From Paenibacillus forsythiae T98 (GTDB lineage Bacteria > Bacillota > Bacilli > Paenibacillales > Paenibacillaceae), in assembly GCF_000520735.1 (NCBI RefSeq), contig NZ_ASSC01000021.1, positions 1-42,317 of the forward strand: a stretch of 42,317 nt of DNA, written 5' to 3'. The position numbers were made by a program, and so were the translations under genes. Positions 5,950 to 15,572 of this stretch are shown one piece after another. The notes beneath the pieces were generated by a model. It was not told the DNA's origin and searched no databases. It saw only the letters and a program-made list of their open reading frames with translations. Position 1 is the first letter of the stretch; every line of letters starts with the position of its first letter.

Positions 5950-7743
5950 ATGGAACTGAGCGACGCCCATTTTATGCGGTTGGCAGCCGCCTTGGAATCC
6001 CCCGGAAGACCTGAAGAGCCAATTCGCGTAACGATTGAGCAATTGTCCGGCCTGCTCTGCTGCACGCCGCGCAACGTGAAGTTCATTCTCCGGCGGCTTG
6101 AGGAGAAGGGGCTGATATCCTGGAAGCCGGGCAGGGGAAGAGGACATGCCTCATCGCTGAGCTTTTTGCGGAGTTCGGAGGAAATACTGGAAGAGCATTT
6201 CCGGGAGCTTCTCGCCCAAGGCAACATGAAGGAAGCGATAGAGCTGATCGGAACGCTTGAGGCGAGCAGCCATCATTTGAGGGAAAGGCTGTGGACCGAG
6301 CTTAACCGGCAGATGGGCTTCCACAGCGAACCGGAAACACCGTCGGGTCAGGACGTGCTGCGCATGATGCGCAACCGTCAAATAGGGAGGCTGGACCCGG
6401 CCTTTGTGTTTACAGCTTTTGAAGCATACATAATTGGACAAGTCTGCGATACGCTGGTTAGCTATAATGACGCAGACGGCAAATTCCTTCCGGGGCTTGC
6501 CCATACATGGGAGCATAGTGAAGATTTTACCCGTTGGACGTTTTATCTTCGCAAAGGTGTCCGATTTCACCACGGCAGAACGTTGACGGCCAGTGATGTG
6601 AAATATACGCTGGAGCGGCTGTTTGAGGTGAACAGTCCCTCGCTCTGGCAGTACCGGGACGTCGCGGAGGTGAAGACGGAGGGCGAATATACGATTTGTT
6701 TTTGCCTCAGCCGTCCGAATCTGTTCTTCCTGCATCTGGCCGGGAGCCTGTATCTGTCTATCCTGCCCGGCGACGTGGGAGTTTCGGATATCCCGGTGGG
6801 CACCGGTCCTTTTCGTGTCGCTAACCTTAATGAAGATGTGCTCACGCTCACGGCCTTCGATACCTATTACGGCATCCGGCCGCTGCTTGACAGGGTGGAG
6901 GTCTGGTTTCTTCCGGACCAAAAGGGGAGCGAACGCCAGTACGAGCTTCCCGGGACGGATACCGATGAGCTGCCGCCCTTGAACCAATATGACAACAGCA
7001 TTGATTATGCGGCGCTTGGCTGCCGGTACATCGCGTTCAATTTGCAGCGGCAAGGGGCTCATCACCGGAAAGAGGTCCGCGAGGCTCTGCGCATCCTGTA
7101 TGACCGGACCGCCCTGATTCGCGAGCTCGGGGGAACCCGATATACGCCTGCGGACAGCTTCCTGCCCTGGGTCAGCAAGGAGCGGCGGATCGAGGAGAGG
7201 AGCCTGGAGGAAGCCGCGAAGCTGCTGCGCCTAGCGGGATATGCCGGTGAACCGCTGCGGCTATCCTACACGCCCAAGAAGGAAGAAGGCGAGGAGGCCG
7301 AATGGCTGCAGAGGCGGAGCCGCTTGGTCGGCCTGAACCTTGTGCTGCATCCGCTGCAATTCGGCAGGTCAGCGGAGGAAATTATGCGGGAAGCCGATTT
7401 GCTTATTTCGGAGGAGCTGCTGGAGGATGACTGGGAGTGGGGAATGATGAATTTCTACAAAAATGAGCGGAATTATCCGCACCTGCTGCTTGGCCGCGCG
7501 AATAGCGATATGCTGGACAGAGAACTGGAGAATGTATTTCAGCTCTCCCCGTGTGACCGCGCCGCAAGCCTCCTTCGGGCGGAACAGCTTGCCCGGGACA
7601 ACTTCTGGCTGCTCCACGGCTGCCATCTCAACAAACGGGCGACGCTCAGCCAGAGCCTGCTCGGGCTGCATACCGGCCTGTTCGGCTTCCTGGACATTTC
7701 CAAGCTGTGGGTCAAGAGCGCGGACAAGAACAGGCAGGCTTGA
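5950..7743 (+). CDS. SgrR-type regulator (HTH + SBP_bac_5 domain)
   Basis: The 597-residue protein has an N-terminal winged-helix domain (about 1-100; 'TIEQLSGLLCCTPRNVKFILRRLEEKGLISW' then the wing 'PGRGRGHASSL') joined to a domain resembling the solute-binding protein of peptide/nickel ABC importers (about 155-540; 'LDPAFVFTAFEAYIIGQVCDTLVSY', 'WTFYLRKGVRFHHGR.LTASDVKYTLERL', 'VGTGPFRV', 'EVREALRILYDRTAL'). This architecture is that of SgrR, a cytosolic transcription factor that senses a small ligand, sugar-phosphate stress in E. coli. There is no signal peptide, consistent with a cytosolic sensor. It diverges from an MFS transporter, the probable target. AAAGGAG and GAGGAG lie upstream of the ATG. 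Confidence 0.85.
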   Translation: MELSDAHFMRLAAALESPGRPEEPIRVTIEQLSGLLCCTPRNVKFILRRLEEKGLISWKPGRGRGHASSLSFLRSSEEILEEHFRELLAQGNMKEAIELIGTLEASSHHLRERLWTELNRQMGFHSEPETPSGQDVLRMMRNRQIGRLDPAFVFTAFEAYIIGQVCDTLVSYNDADGKFLPGLAHTWEHSEDFTRWTFYLRKGVRFHHGRTLTASDVKYTLERLFEVNSPSLWQYRDVAEVKTEGEYTICFCLSRPNLFFLHLAGSLYLSILPGDVGVSDIPVGTGPFRVANLNEDVLTLTAFDTYYGIRPLLDRVEVWFLPDQKGSERQYELPGTDTDELPPLNQYDNSIDYAALGCRYIAFNLQRQGAHHRKEVREALRILYDRTALIRELGGTRYTPADSFLPWVSKERRIEERSLEEAAKLLRLAGYAGEPLRLSYTPKKEEGEEAEWLQRRSRLVGLNLVLHPLQFGRSAEEIMREADLLISEELLEDDWEWGMMNFYKNERNYPHLLLGRANSDMLDRELENVFQLSPCDRAASLLRAEQLARDNFWLLHGCHLNKRATLSQSLLGLHTGLFGFLDISKLWVKSADKNRQA

Positions 7744-7793
7744 CCCTCCGGCGCCGCAGAGGTCATGATCGGGCCATGTGGCTGAACAAAGAA

Positions 7794-7822
7794 GGCCCCT
7801 CCCGCCAGTAGCGGAAGGGGCC
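7794..7822 (-). terminator. Terminator after thiC
   Basis: Arms GGCCCCTCCCGC and GCGGAAGGGGCC (one mismatch) with a 5-nt loop. On the minus strand TTCTTT follows. Confidence 0.75.
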
Positions 7823-7846
7823 CCATAACTTTCCGGGCGAGGCGAA

Positions 7847-9768
<1,922 letters not shown>

Positions 9769-9788
9769 TCTATAAAGTTGTCTATACC

Positions 9789-9817
9789 AGAATATCCTAA
9801 TCGCTGGAAAAGAACAA
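9789..9817 (-). promoter_or_regulatory. Putative thiC promoter
   Basis: On the minus strand TTGTTC and TATTCT are separated by 17 nt, about 15-20 nt before the aptamer. It abuts the end of the upstream oxidoreductase gene. Confidence 0.5.
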
Positions 9818-9818
9818 G

Positions 9819-10757
9819 CTATTTTTGCCGGATTCGCCGCCGGATTTCAAATGCCGCTGACAATGCTCCGGCTGCGCGTTCCAAAGAAAGGAATGATTCG
9901 GCGCCCTGCCGGAAGCTTCGCAGCGCGTGCTCCAGGCTTGCGGCATAGGGATTGGCATCTTCCAGAGCAAGGCGCCGCTCGCCGGAAGCCGTATATTCCG
10001 TCAAAGCCGGATCGGACCGGGTGCCGCAGTCGCTTTCATGAAAGACCAGCTTGGCCGACTCGAAATACGCTTCATAACCGACGGTAAACGGATACCCGTC
10101 AGGCATGCCCGAACTGGCGGCGATCTCCGCAAAAGCGTCACCCTCCCGGAAGAACGCCCGAACGTTAGACTGCCGTTTGTCCTCATATTCCGCTCCCCAG
10201 GCGGATATAAGCTCCGGTGAACTCATGATCCCGCTGATAGAGTCCAGCTCGTGAATCATGAGCTGGACAGGGAGGGCTTCCAGGCCAAGGTCGCCCCAGA
10301 GCGGCGGCGTTTCCCTTTTTAAAGTGAGAGACAGCAGCTTGCCGTATATACCCTCCAGGCAGGATTTCCGCAAATAAGCGTAGGCCGGGTCAAAATGGAT
10401 AAACCGGTTAACGAGCACTCTTTTGCCGGAGCGCCTTTCCGCTTCCAGCATGACCGCCATTTCTTCCATGGAGCAGCAAACGGGCGTTTCGCAGAACACA
10501 TGCTTTCTATGCTCAAGCGCCTTGACCGCAGCCTCGCAGTGAAGCGAGGAGGGAAGGCACAGATCGACGACATCAATGCCAGGATCGCGCAAAATTTCGT
10601 CGATATCCCCGGTAATCTCTACGCTTAGCTCCTTCTTCAAATGCTCCAGCCTGTCTATATTCCTCCCGAATACAACCACCCGTCCGCACAGCTCTATTGT
10701 CTTCAGCAGACGGGCGTGATACGCGCCGAATCCCGTGCCGAGTACCCCTACATTCAT
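9819..10757 (-). CDS. Gfo/Idh/MocA family oxidoreductase
   Basis: The 312-residue protein starts with a Rossmann fold: 'NVGVLGTGFGAYHARLL' (GxGxxG-type NAD(P) loop), 'VVVFGRNIDRLEHL', and 'DVVDLCLPSSLHCEAAVKALEHRKHVFCETPV', where the usual motif EKP is replaced by ETP. The missing lysine of EKP, usually catalytic, is notable and suggests altered chemistry or a non-dehydrogenase role. The start at 10755-10757 has AGGAG 9 nt upstream; the longer frame has no better signal. The substrate (a sugar, inositol or similar) cannot be read. It diverges from a WYL-domain regulator. The gene is monocistronic before thiC. Confidence 0.8.
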   Translation of the reverse strand: MNVGVLGTGFGAYHARLLKTIELCGRVVVFGRNIDRLEHLKKELSVEITGDIDEILRDPGIDVVDLCLPSSLHCEAAVKALEHRKHVFCETPVCCSMEEMAVMLEAERRSGKRVLVNRFIHFDPAYAYLRKSCLEGIYGKLLSLTLKRETPPLWGDLGLEALPVQLMIHELDSISGIMSSPELISAWGAEYEDKRQSNVRAFFREGDAFAEIAASSGMPDGYPFTVGYEAYFESAKLVFHESDCGTRSDPALTEYTASGERRLALEDANPYAASLEHALRSFRQGAESFLSLERAAGALSAAFEIRRRIRQK

Positions 10758-10813
10758 CCATTCCCACTCCTTCAACCGTTCTGCCTCTATGATATACTTG
10801 TATTGTTGACAAC

Positions 10814-10842
10814 AGAGTGGCAATGATTTGGAGATCACTCTG
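10814..10842. promoter_or_regulatory. Inverted repeat between oxidoreductase and WYL regulator
   Basis: Perfect 7-bp arms CAGAGTG and CACTCTG are separated by 15 nt in the divergent promoter region, next to a TTGACA at 10806-10811 and a TAAAAT at 10843-10848. It is a candidate regulator-binding site. Confidence 0.35.
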
Positions 10843-10880
10843 TAAAATATTCTGTCCACTGTGAAAGGGGCTTTACAGTC

Positions 10881-11840
10881 ATGAGGCTGCATCGGCTGGT
10901 CGCGATATTATTGCTGCTGGAGTCGAGGGGGAAGCTGAAAGCAAAGGAGCTGGCGGAAGCGCTGGAAACCTCCGTCCGTTCGATTTACCGCGATGTGGAC
11001 GCGCTGGCTGAAGCTGGTGTTCCGATTGTCAGCGCTCCGGGTCCGGCGGGAGGACTTTCGCTGATGGAAGGGTATACCGTCGATTTGAAAAGTCTGCATC
11101 ATGAAGACGTCGTTCACCTGTATCTGACGGGACTTGGCATCTATTCCGGCGCGGGAACCGAATCCGGCCATAAGCTCCAAAGCGCGCTGCTGAAGCTGGA
11201 AACGACGCTGCCGGACGAGTACAAGCCGGATCTGCTTAAGGCCAGGTCCCGGTTTTATTTTGACGATACGCCCTGGTGGAGCGAGCGCCCCGTCATTCCT
11301 TACCTGGAGCAAATCAGATCCGCAGTCTGGAAATCGCATAAGCTTATCATCCATTACTGCAAGCCGGGAGGCGGCAGCTCCATTCGGAGTGTGCAGCCCT
11401 ACGGACTGGTGGTGAAGCAGGGGGAGTGGTATCTGGCTGCGTACTGCGAAGAAGTCGGGGAAGTCCGCACGTTCAAATGCGAGCGAATTGCTGCGGTTGA
11501 ACCAATGAAGGAAGCGTTTGAAATTCCGGCGGATTTCTCTCTGGAGCCGTATTGGAAAGGGAAGAGTGATTCCTTTAAGCGGTCGCGGAAAGAGCGGGAG
11601 CACTATCCGGTGGTTCTCAGGGTGAAAGAGCCGAGCGCGAATTTGCGGAGCAAGCTGGAGATTCTGCACGCTGCCCGGGAGCAGGACACTGTTCTGCTGA
11701 CGGTGAATATGTATGGCTATGAAGCGGCCTGCCAAGACGTCCTGGAGCTGATCGGCTGCGCCGAAGTTGTTGCGCCCGAGGAGCTAAGGGCATTTGTTAG
11801 AGACAAGCTGCATGAGCTTCGCAGTTGGTATGCGGATTGA
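10881..11840 (+). CDS. HTH_11/WYL-domain transcriptional regulator (YafY-like)
   Basis: The 319-residue protein begins with a DeoR/HTH_11 winged helix: 'LVAILLLLESRGKLKAKELAEALETSVRSIYRDVDALAEAGVPI', followed by 'GPAGGLSLMEGY'. From about residue 145 a WYL domain follows, with 'YGLVVKQGEWYLAAYCEEVGEVRTFKCERI', the core that in this family binds nucleic acid or small ligands. The ATG has AAAGGGG upstream. WYL regulators are typical one-component sensors; in this position it may control the divergent oxidoreductase. Targets and ligand are unknown. No terminator with a clear U-tract was found behind it. Confidence 0.85.
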   Translation: MRLHRLVAILLLLESRGKLKAKELAEALETSVRSIYRDVDALAEAGVPIVSAPGPAGGLSLMEGYTVDLKSLHHEDVVHLYLTGLGIYSGAGTESGHKLQSALLKLETTLPDEYKPDLLKARSRFYFDDTPWWSERPVIPYLEQIRSAVWKSHKLIIHYCKPGGGSSIRSVQPYGLVVKQGEWYLAAYCEEVGEVRTFKCERIAAVEPMKEAFEIPADFSLEPYWKGKSDSFKRSRKEREHYPVVLRVKEPSANLRSKLEILHAAREQDTVLLTVNMYGYEAACQDVLELIGCAEVVAPEELRAFVRDKLHELRSWYAD

Positions 11841-11947
11841 AAAAAGAACGGGCTGGACTGCACATTGCCGCTTTCAAGTACAGTACGCGGATCACCCGTC
11901 TTTAGCCAAACTTGGATAACCCGCGAGCTGCGGCTCAATGAGAACAG

Positions 11948-12115
11948 TTACCCTGCCTGCTTGCCTTGACACTTTTTGCATACCGACAGCTTTTCACCTT
12001 GAGATCCTTTAGCAAAGTATAACAGTTTGATCCTTGTGCTGCCGCACAGGGGGCACGTTCCCCTGCCGCGGGAAGGCATGCGCCAGAGCGCTTTGCCGCG
12101 TTTGTTCTTGGACAT
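11948..12115 (-). CDS. Small zinc-ribbon protein (55 aa)
   Basis: The product begins MSKNKRGKALWRMPSRGRG and has two CxxC pairs, 'CPLCGSTR' and 'CKKCQGK', about 25 residues apart: a zinc ribbon. The N-terminus is strongly basic (KNKRGK, RMPSRGRG), suggesting RNA or ribosome contact. The start at 12115 has AGGTGG 7 nt upstream; a longer frame begins 7 codons earlier. Size and composition resemble small ribosome-associated zinc ribbons, but I recognise no named family. It stands alone between two larger genes. Confidence 0.65.
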   Translation of the reverse strand: MSKNKRGKALWRMPSRGRGTCPLCGSTRIKLLYFAKGSQGEKLSVCKKCQGKQAG

Positions 12116-12210
12116 ATCGATTCCACCTTTGCCCATATTCCTTCATTCCGCCTTATTCTATGCGGGCGCAAGGCAACAGGTGTGAACAGAAAGCACCTCA
12201 AAAACGCCCG

Positions 12211-12247
12211 AAAAAAACAGCGTATAACATAAATTATACGCTGTTTT
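12211..12247 (-). terminator. Terminator after the PQQ-propeller gene
   Basis: Perfect 13-bp arms AAACAGCGTATAA / TTATACGCTGTTT with a 6-nt loop; on the minus strand seven T residues end the hairpin. Confidence 0.85.
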
Positions 12248-12311
12248 GGATTTAAACGATTTTTATCTATGCAGATGATGATGTGGACAGGCAGATTTAT
12301 TCCATTTTTTG

Positions 12312-13631
12312 CTATTTCAATGATTTCGGAAGTGCGGCGGCGAATAATCCCTTGTTCGTCTGAATGAGCAGGGTGCCCTTGACCGTATAGACGCTGCCGA
12401 TCTCGGTGACATTTGTCAGGATACATCCGAGTCTTTTGCCTGTCGCCGCTTCGATCAGATATAAGTCTCCGTTATCCAAACTGGCGAATATACCCTTGCC
12501 CGCGGTTTGAACACGGGAAACAGGACTTGGGAAGCTGCCGTAGGATATCGCGTCAAGGCTGCTTGTTTTGACACCGATCAGTTCGGTTCCCTTCGCAAAA
12601 AAAGCTACGCCATTGTTCGGACCGGCCAGCCAATTTCCATACGGTTCATAGCTGACCGGCTGAGCATTGCTGTCTTGACCCAAAGTATAGCGGCGAAGGA
12701 TGGCCTCATTTCTGTCAAGATTGCCGTCGGCGGTATAGAGATAGGGGCCTGTAGTGGCGGTAAAGCTGTTGCCTAGTCGGCTTACATTATCAAGAGGCGT
12801 GTAATTCTCCGTCCGGGTCACTTTTCCTGTTCGGGAGCTCAGTTGAACCAATGTGACCAAATAACCGGGAGCTGCCGTACTGCTGGCAACCTTCGAAAGA
12901 TCCGGCTGCTGGCGCATGATGAGCTGGCCGTTCCGGTAGCCGAGGAAGGAGTATGCGCCCTCGGTTCTCCAGCGCTGTCTACCGGTAGCGGGATCAAGGC
13001 CGAAAAATTGCTTCCTGTAATTGTCGACCGTACTGGATACGATGAGCACACCGTCGTATTGACCGACCAGGGAGCTTGCATACATGGGTAATGACTTGTT
13101 CTCCCATTTTTTCTTGCCGTTTGCCGGATTGTAGGCGGCGAGTCCGCCGTGTTCGTTAAAATAAATCAAGGTCCCGTTTACAAGTTCGGCATGCGCTCCA
13201 AGCTCTGAAAAGGGATTGACGCCTTTCACTTTCCAAGTGATCTTCCCGCTTTGGGCATCCGCCCGGACCAGATTGCCGCTGCTTGTAATGTAAAAGACCG
13301 AATTGTTGGTTATCACTTCGGGGTACTGTCCTCCTGGGATGGACCATTTCACCTTGCCTGTCGACAGATCCGCAGCGATGAGTTTGCCGCTTGCCGCATA
13401 ATACACAAGATTGCCGGACACGGGAGCCTTTGTATCATAAAGTCCGATTCCGTTTGTCTGCGCCCGCCAGAGCGGCTTTAGAACAAGAACGGTGGAGTTG
13501 GCGGCGGCGGAAACGACGGGGGGTGTTCTGTCTGCGGTATCCGCGGCGGCGATGTGTCCGTGAAGACCATCACTTGCAGCAATCAGGGCTGTAGCGAGCA
13601 GAGTATTCAGAATAAAAGTCTGTTTTTTCAA
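12312..13631 (-). CDS. Secreted PQQ-type beta-propeller repeat protein
   Basis: After a signal peptide (KKQTFILNTLLATALIAA) the 439-residue protein carries repeated 'G.l.W' blades: 'GKVKWSIPGG', 'GKITWKVKG', 'GKKKWENKS', 'GRQRWRTEG', then 'GKVTRTENYT' and 'GKRLGCIL'. This is the PQQ-like (YVTN/BamB-like) propeller fold; nothing shows that PQQ is bound. It probably acts outside the membrane as a scaffold or binding protein. I chose TTG at 13629-13631 because AAGGAG lies 9 nt upstream; the ATG three codons earlier directly abuts that AAGGAG and is a worse start. The gene is alone, with its own terminator. Confidence 0.75.
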   Translation of the reverse strand: MKKQTFILNTLLATALIAASDGLHGHIAAADTADRTPPVVSAAANSTVLVLKPLWRAQTNGIGLYDTKAPVSGNLVYYAASGKLIAADLSTGKVKWSIPGGQYPEVITNNSVFYITSSGNLVRADAQSGKITWKVKGVNPFSELGAHAELVNGTLIYFNEHGGLAAYNPANGKKKWENKSLPMYASSLVGQYDGVLIVSSTVDNYRKQFFGLDPATGRQRWRTEGAYSFLGYRNGQLIMRQQPDLSKVASSTAAPGYLVTLVQLSSRTGKVTRTENYTPLDNVSRLGNSFTATTGPYLYTADGNLDRNEAILRRYTLGQDSNAQPVSYEPYGNWLAGPNNGVAFFAKGTELIGVKTSSLDAISYGSFPSPVSRVQTAGKGIFASLDNGDLYLIEAATGKRLGCILTNVTEIGSVYTVKGTLLIQTNKGLFAAALPKSLK

Positions 13632-13724
13632 CTTAATCATCTCCTTGTTGTTCTGCTATGTATTTGACTCTTGAAGCGGCTAATAAGTTTCTATATATGG
13701 AAAATAAATCCGCAAGGCGATATT

Positions 13725-13752
13725 AGTTAACATAATAAATGTTATGTAAACT
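13725..13752 (+). other. dif-like XerC/XerD site, copy C
   Basis: Left arm AGTTAACATAA, centre TAAATG, right arm TTATGTAAACT. The right arm is identical to that of B. subtilis dif (from memory), and the two arms are inverted copies at 10 of 11 positions. Because this copy lies in a divergent promoter region, it could instead be an operator. Confidence 0.45.
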
Positions 13753-13879
13753 AATGCGAAAAATGATTCTCGGGCTAACCCGCTTAATTGCAATATCGCG
13801 AATCATACGACCCGAAACCGGGTAAGAATGAAGAGAACGATAATCCAAATTTTAAGCAATTGAGAAGGAGGATATCCCT

Positions 13880-14239
13880 ATGGGACTCAACTTGGGCGGA
13901 TTTGGCGACTTGAAGGGACTGATCGAGAAAGCTAAGGCTCCCGGCGGGCTGATGGAAATCGCAAAAAGTCTCCCGTTGGATCAACTGCTCGAAAAGCTGC
14001 CTCTCGATCGTCTGCTGACCCCGGAATTTATGCAAAAATATACGCCGTTCCAGTCCATTGGAGAACTGCTGCAAAAGGCCGGACTCGGGTCCGCCGCAGA
14101 TTCCGCGCAAAGGATAGCCGAGGTGCCTCGGGATCAGTTGGATGCGCAGGTGAAGGAAAATACCTCTTTCGGCTCCATGCAGCAGCTGCTGCAAAAAGCG
14201 GTGGAGTTCTATCAAGCCCGCCAGTCGGACGGGAAGTAA
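13880..14239 (+). CDS. Uncharacterised 119-aa soluble protein
   Basis: The start is clear (GAGAAGGAGG, 9 nt, ATG). The product has no signal peptide or membrane segment. It begins with a glycine-rich stretch (MGLNLGGFGDLKGL) and is otherwise amphipathic and helical, with a short internal repeat 'LPLDQLLEK / LPLDRLLT' at residues 34-50 and two related 'QSIGELLQKAG' and 'GSMQQLLQKAV' segments near 60 and 100. This repetition suggests a helical bundle built from repeated LLQKA-type helices. I do not recognise a family. It faces the PQQ gene across the dif-like site C. Confidence 0.7.
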   Translation: MGLNLGGFGDLKGLIEKAKAPGGLMEIAKSLPLDQLLEKLPLDRLLTPEFMQKYTPFQSIGELLQKAGLGSAADSAQRIAEVPRDQLDAQVKENTSFGSMQQLLQKAVEFYQARQSDGK

Positions 14240-14244
14240 AAGGA

Positions 14245-14290
14245 CGCCTCTTCTTTATCGTAATATGCGATGAGGAAGGGGCTTTATTAT
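14245..14290 (+). terminator. Probable terminator after the 119-aa gene
   Basis: GCCTCTTCTTTATCG pairs imperfectly with CGATGAGGAAGGGGC (several G-U pairs), followed by TTTATTATATTTTT. Confidence 0.55.
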
Positions 14291-14306
14291 ATTTTTGTGT
14301 AAATGT

Positions 14307-14335
14307 TTGACATATAATAGAATACTATATATACT
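14307..14335 (+). promoter_or_regulatory. Strong sigma-A promoter of the small secreted protein
   Basis: TTGACA at 14307-14312, a 17-nt spacer, and TATACT at 14330-14335. This is the nearest to consensus of the promoters seen in the window. Confidence 0.75.
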
Positions 14336-14373
14336 TTCATATAATACTATAAAATTACAATTGGAGGATGAAA

Positions 14374-14754
14374 ATGAAAAAAGGATTGTTCTCATTTCTA
14401 TTGGTAGTTGTCCTAACGCTTTCTTTTGCAACCGCGGTTTTTGCTGAAAATGAAAAACAAACGAAAAGCGTACATAATAGTGAAGAAACATCACTTTCTA
14501 TTAATGGTCAATATCAATACGGCAGATTAAGCGTATATTGGATCAGCGGTTACTCGAATGTATGGGCTAGCATAGAAGCGTATGAACAAGGCAGTTGGAA
14601 GACAGTTCTTACATTAGTAGCGAACGGTGATAAACCGAAAGTAACAACCAATTACTACATGGAGGGAGGAAAGTCATATAGATTACATGTTTACAGTCCA
14701 GACAATGGAGTTGCGGCCATACAAAATTATCCCGAAGACGACGGACCATGGTAA
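14374..14754 (+). CDS. Small secreted protein, unknown function
   Basis: The 126-residue precursor has a clear signal peptide: MKKGLFSFLLVVVLTLSF followed by ATAVFA, with cleavage expected after AFA-like 'VFA'. The mature part of about 100 residues is acidic and Tyr/Trp-rich ('YQYGRLSVYWISGYSNVW', 'NYPEDDGPW') and has no cysteine, which suggests a compact beta domain. GGAGG lies 6 nt before the ATG at 14374; the ATG at 14368 directly touches GGAGG and is less likely. Its codons are visibly A+T-richer than those of its neighbours, a hint of horizontal transfer. It has its own promoter and terminator. No family recognised. Confidence 0.7.
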   Translation: MKKGLFSFLLVVVLTLSFATAVFAENEKQTKSVHNSEETSLSINGQYQYGRLSVYWISGYSNVWASIEAYEQGSWKTVLTLVANGDKPKVTTNYYMEGGKSYRLHVYSPDNGVAAIQNYPEDDGPW

Positions 14755-14787
14755 TCAATGGAGTGCGTTTGTATCGCTAACATAAAC

Positions 14788-14826
14788 AAGAGCAGCCAGG
14801 GCATCCCTGCGCTGCTCTTCATTTTT
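14788..14826 (+). terminator. Bidirectional terminator
   Basis: Arms AAGAGCAGC / GCTGCTCTT with an inner GGG/CCC pair; ATTTTTA follows on the plus strand. It can serve the secreted-protein gene and the permease remnant. Confidence 0.75.
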
Positions 14827-15481
14827 ATACCGCTTCTTGATCCGGACGCAGCGAAGCTGCTTTGGACTTTGGCGGGTTGTTCCGCTTCTTATAAAAGATA
14901 AACATCAAATAAAAGGCTCCGATTACGCAAGGATAGGCAATGGCCATGCCCGTAAAAGGAAACACGGCCGCAGTCGCGGTAAAGGAAATCCAGCTGATGG
15001 CCACCCCGAACCGGCTGCCCCTAAGTAGCCGGATTCCTGCCGCGCACCCGCCGATGTAAGTCAGGATGAAGGTGGCGTTCGGGAAAGTGATGAGGGTCGT
15101 CAGAGACACAAGTCCGCTCGCGTACAGCGTGAGCACCGAGGCGAAGCACAGCAGCAGGAAGGCAAGCGCTCCGACCGGCGTATGGAAGCGGCCCGACATC
15201 TTGCCCATCCATTTGGGGGCATGGCCCTGGCGCGCCATTGCGAAGGCTACCCTTGAAGCGGCGCCGACATAAGCGATAATCGTAGCGGTGCAGATGAACA
15301 GCCCGGTTAACCCGGCGACCCGTCCGCCCGAGTGCCCGAGAGGTCTGCTGATCATCCAGACCAGCGAGGAGGAGCTTCCTTTTAGATAGCTGTGGGTGCC
15401 AACGACGGCCAGCGCCGTCAAGAAATTAAGAACCCCCGATCCGAGCACCGCACCGATATATAGAGCGATCGCCTGCGGCAT
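14825..15481 (-). pseudogene. Amino-acid permease remnant (APC family, internal deletion)
   Basis: The 218-residue frame opens with 'MPQAIALYIGAVLGSGVL', which is the TM1 signature of YjeH-type APC amino-acid transporters, but at residue 18 it runs straight into 'NFLTALAVVGTHSYLKG' and then 'GLTGLFICTATIIAYVGAASRVAFAMARQG', which belongs to the second half of such proteins. Intact relatives have about 420 residues, so roughly 200 residues (TM2 to about TM6) appear to be missing in frame. There is no ribosome binding site before the ATG. It diverges from a LysR gene that is also broken. I infer an inactive remnant; a short expressed membrane protein is not excluded. Confidence 0.7.
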
Positions 15482-15572
15482 TCCGCTACAGAGTATCAGA
15501 TAATGGTTCTATTGGAAAAACGGAATGTTTAGATACCATCCATTCAAAATTCCGATGGAAGGAGGCTCACCG

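Noticed and set aside
5824-6147. 108-codon N-terminal extension of the MFS gene at 4573-5823
   Set aside because: It has no ribosome binding site, is not membrane-like, crosses the divergent promoter and leads into a normal MFS start with AGGAGAA.
6151-7065. 304-codon minus-strand frame opposite the SgrR-type gene
   Set aside because: Shadow frame; the plus-strand product has full domain signatures.
12196-12250. TAACATAAATTATA near 12225 as a further dif-like site
   Set aside because: It is the inner part of a perfect 13-bp terminator hairpin, and the 11-6-11 layout is absent.
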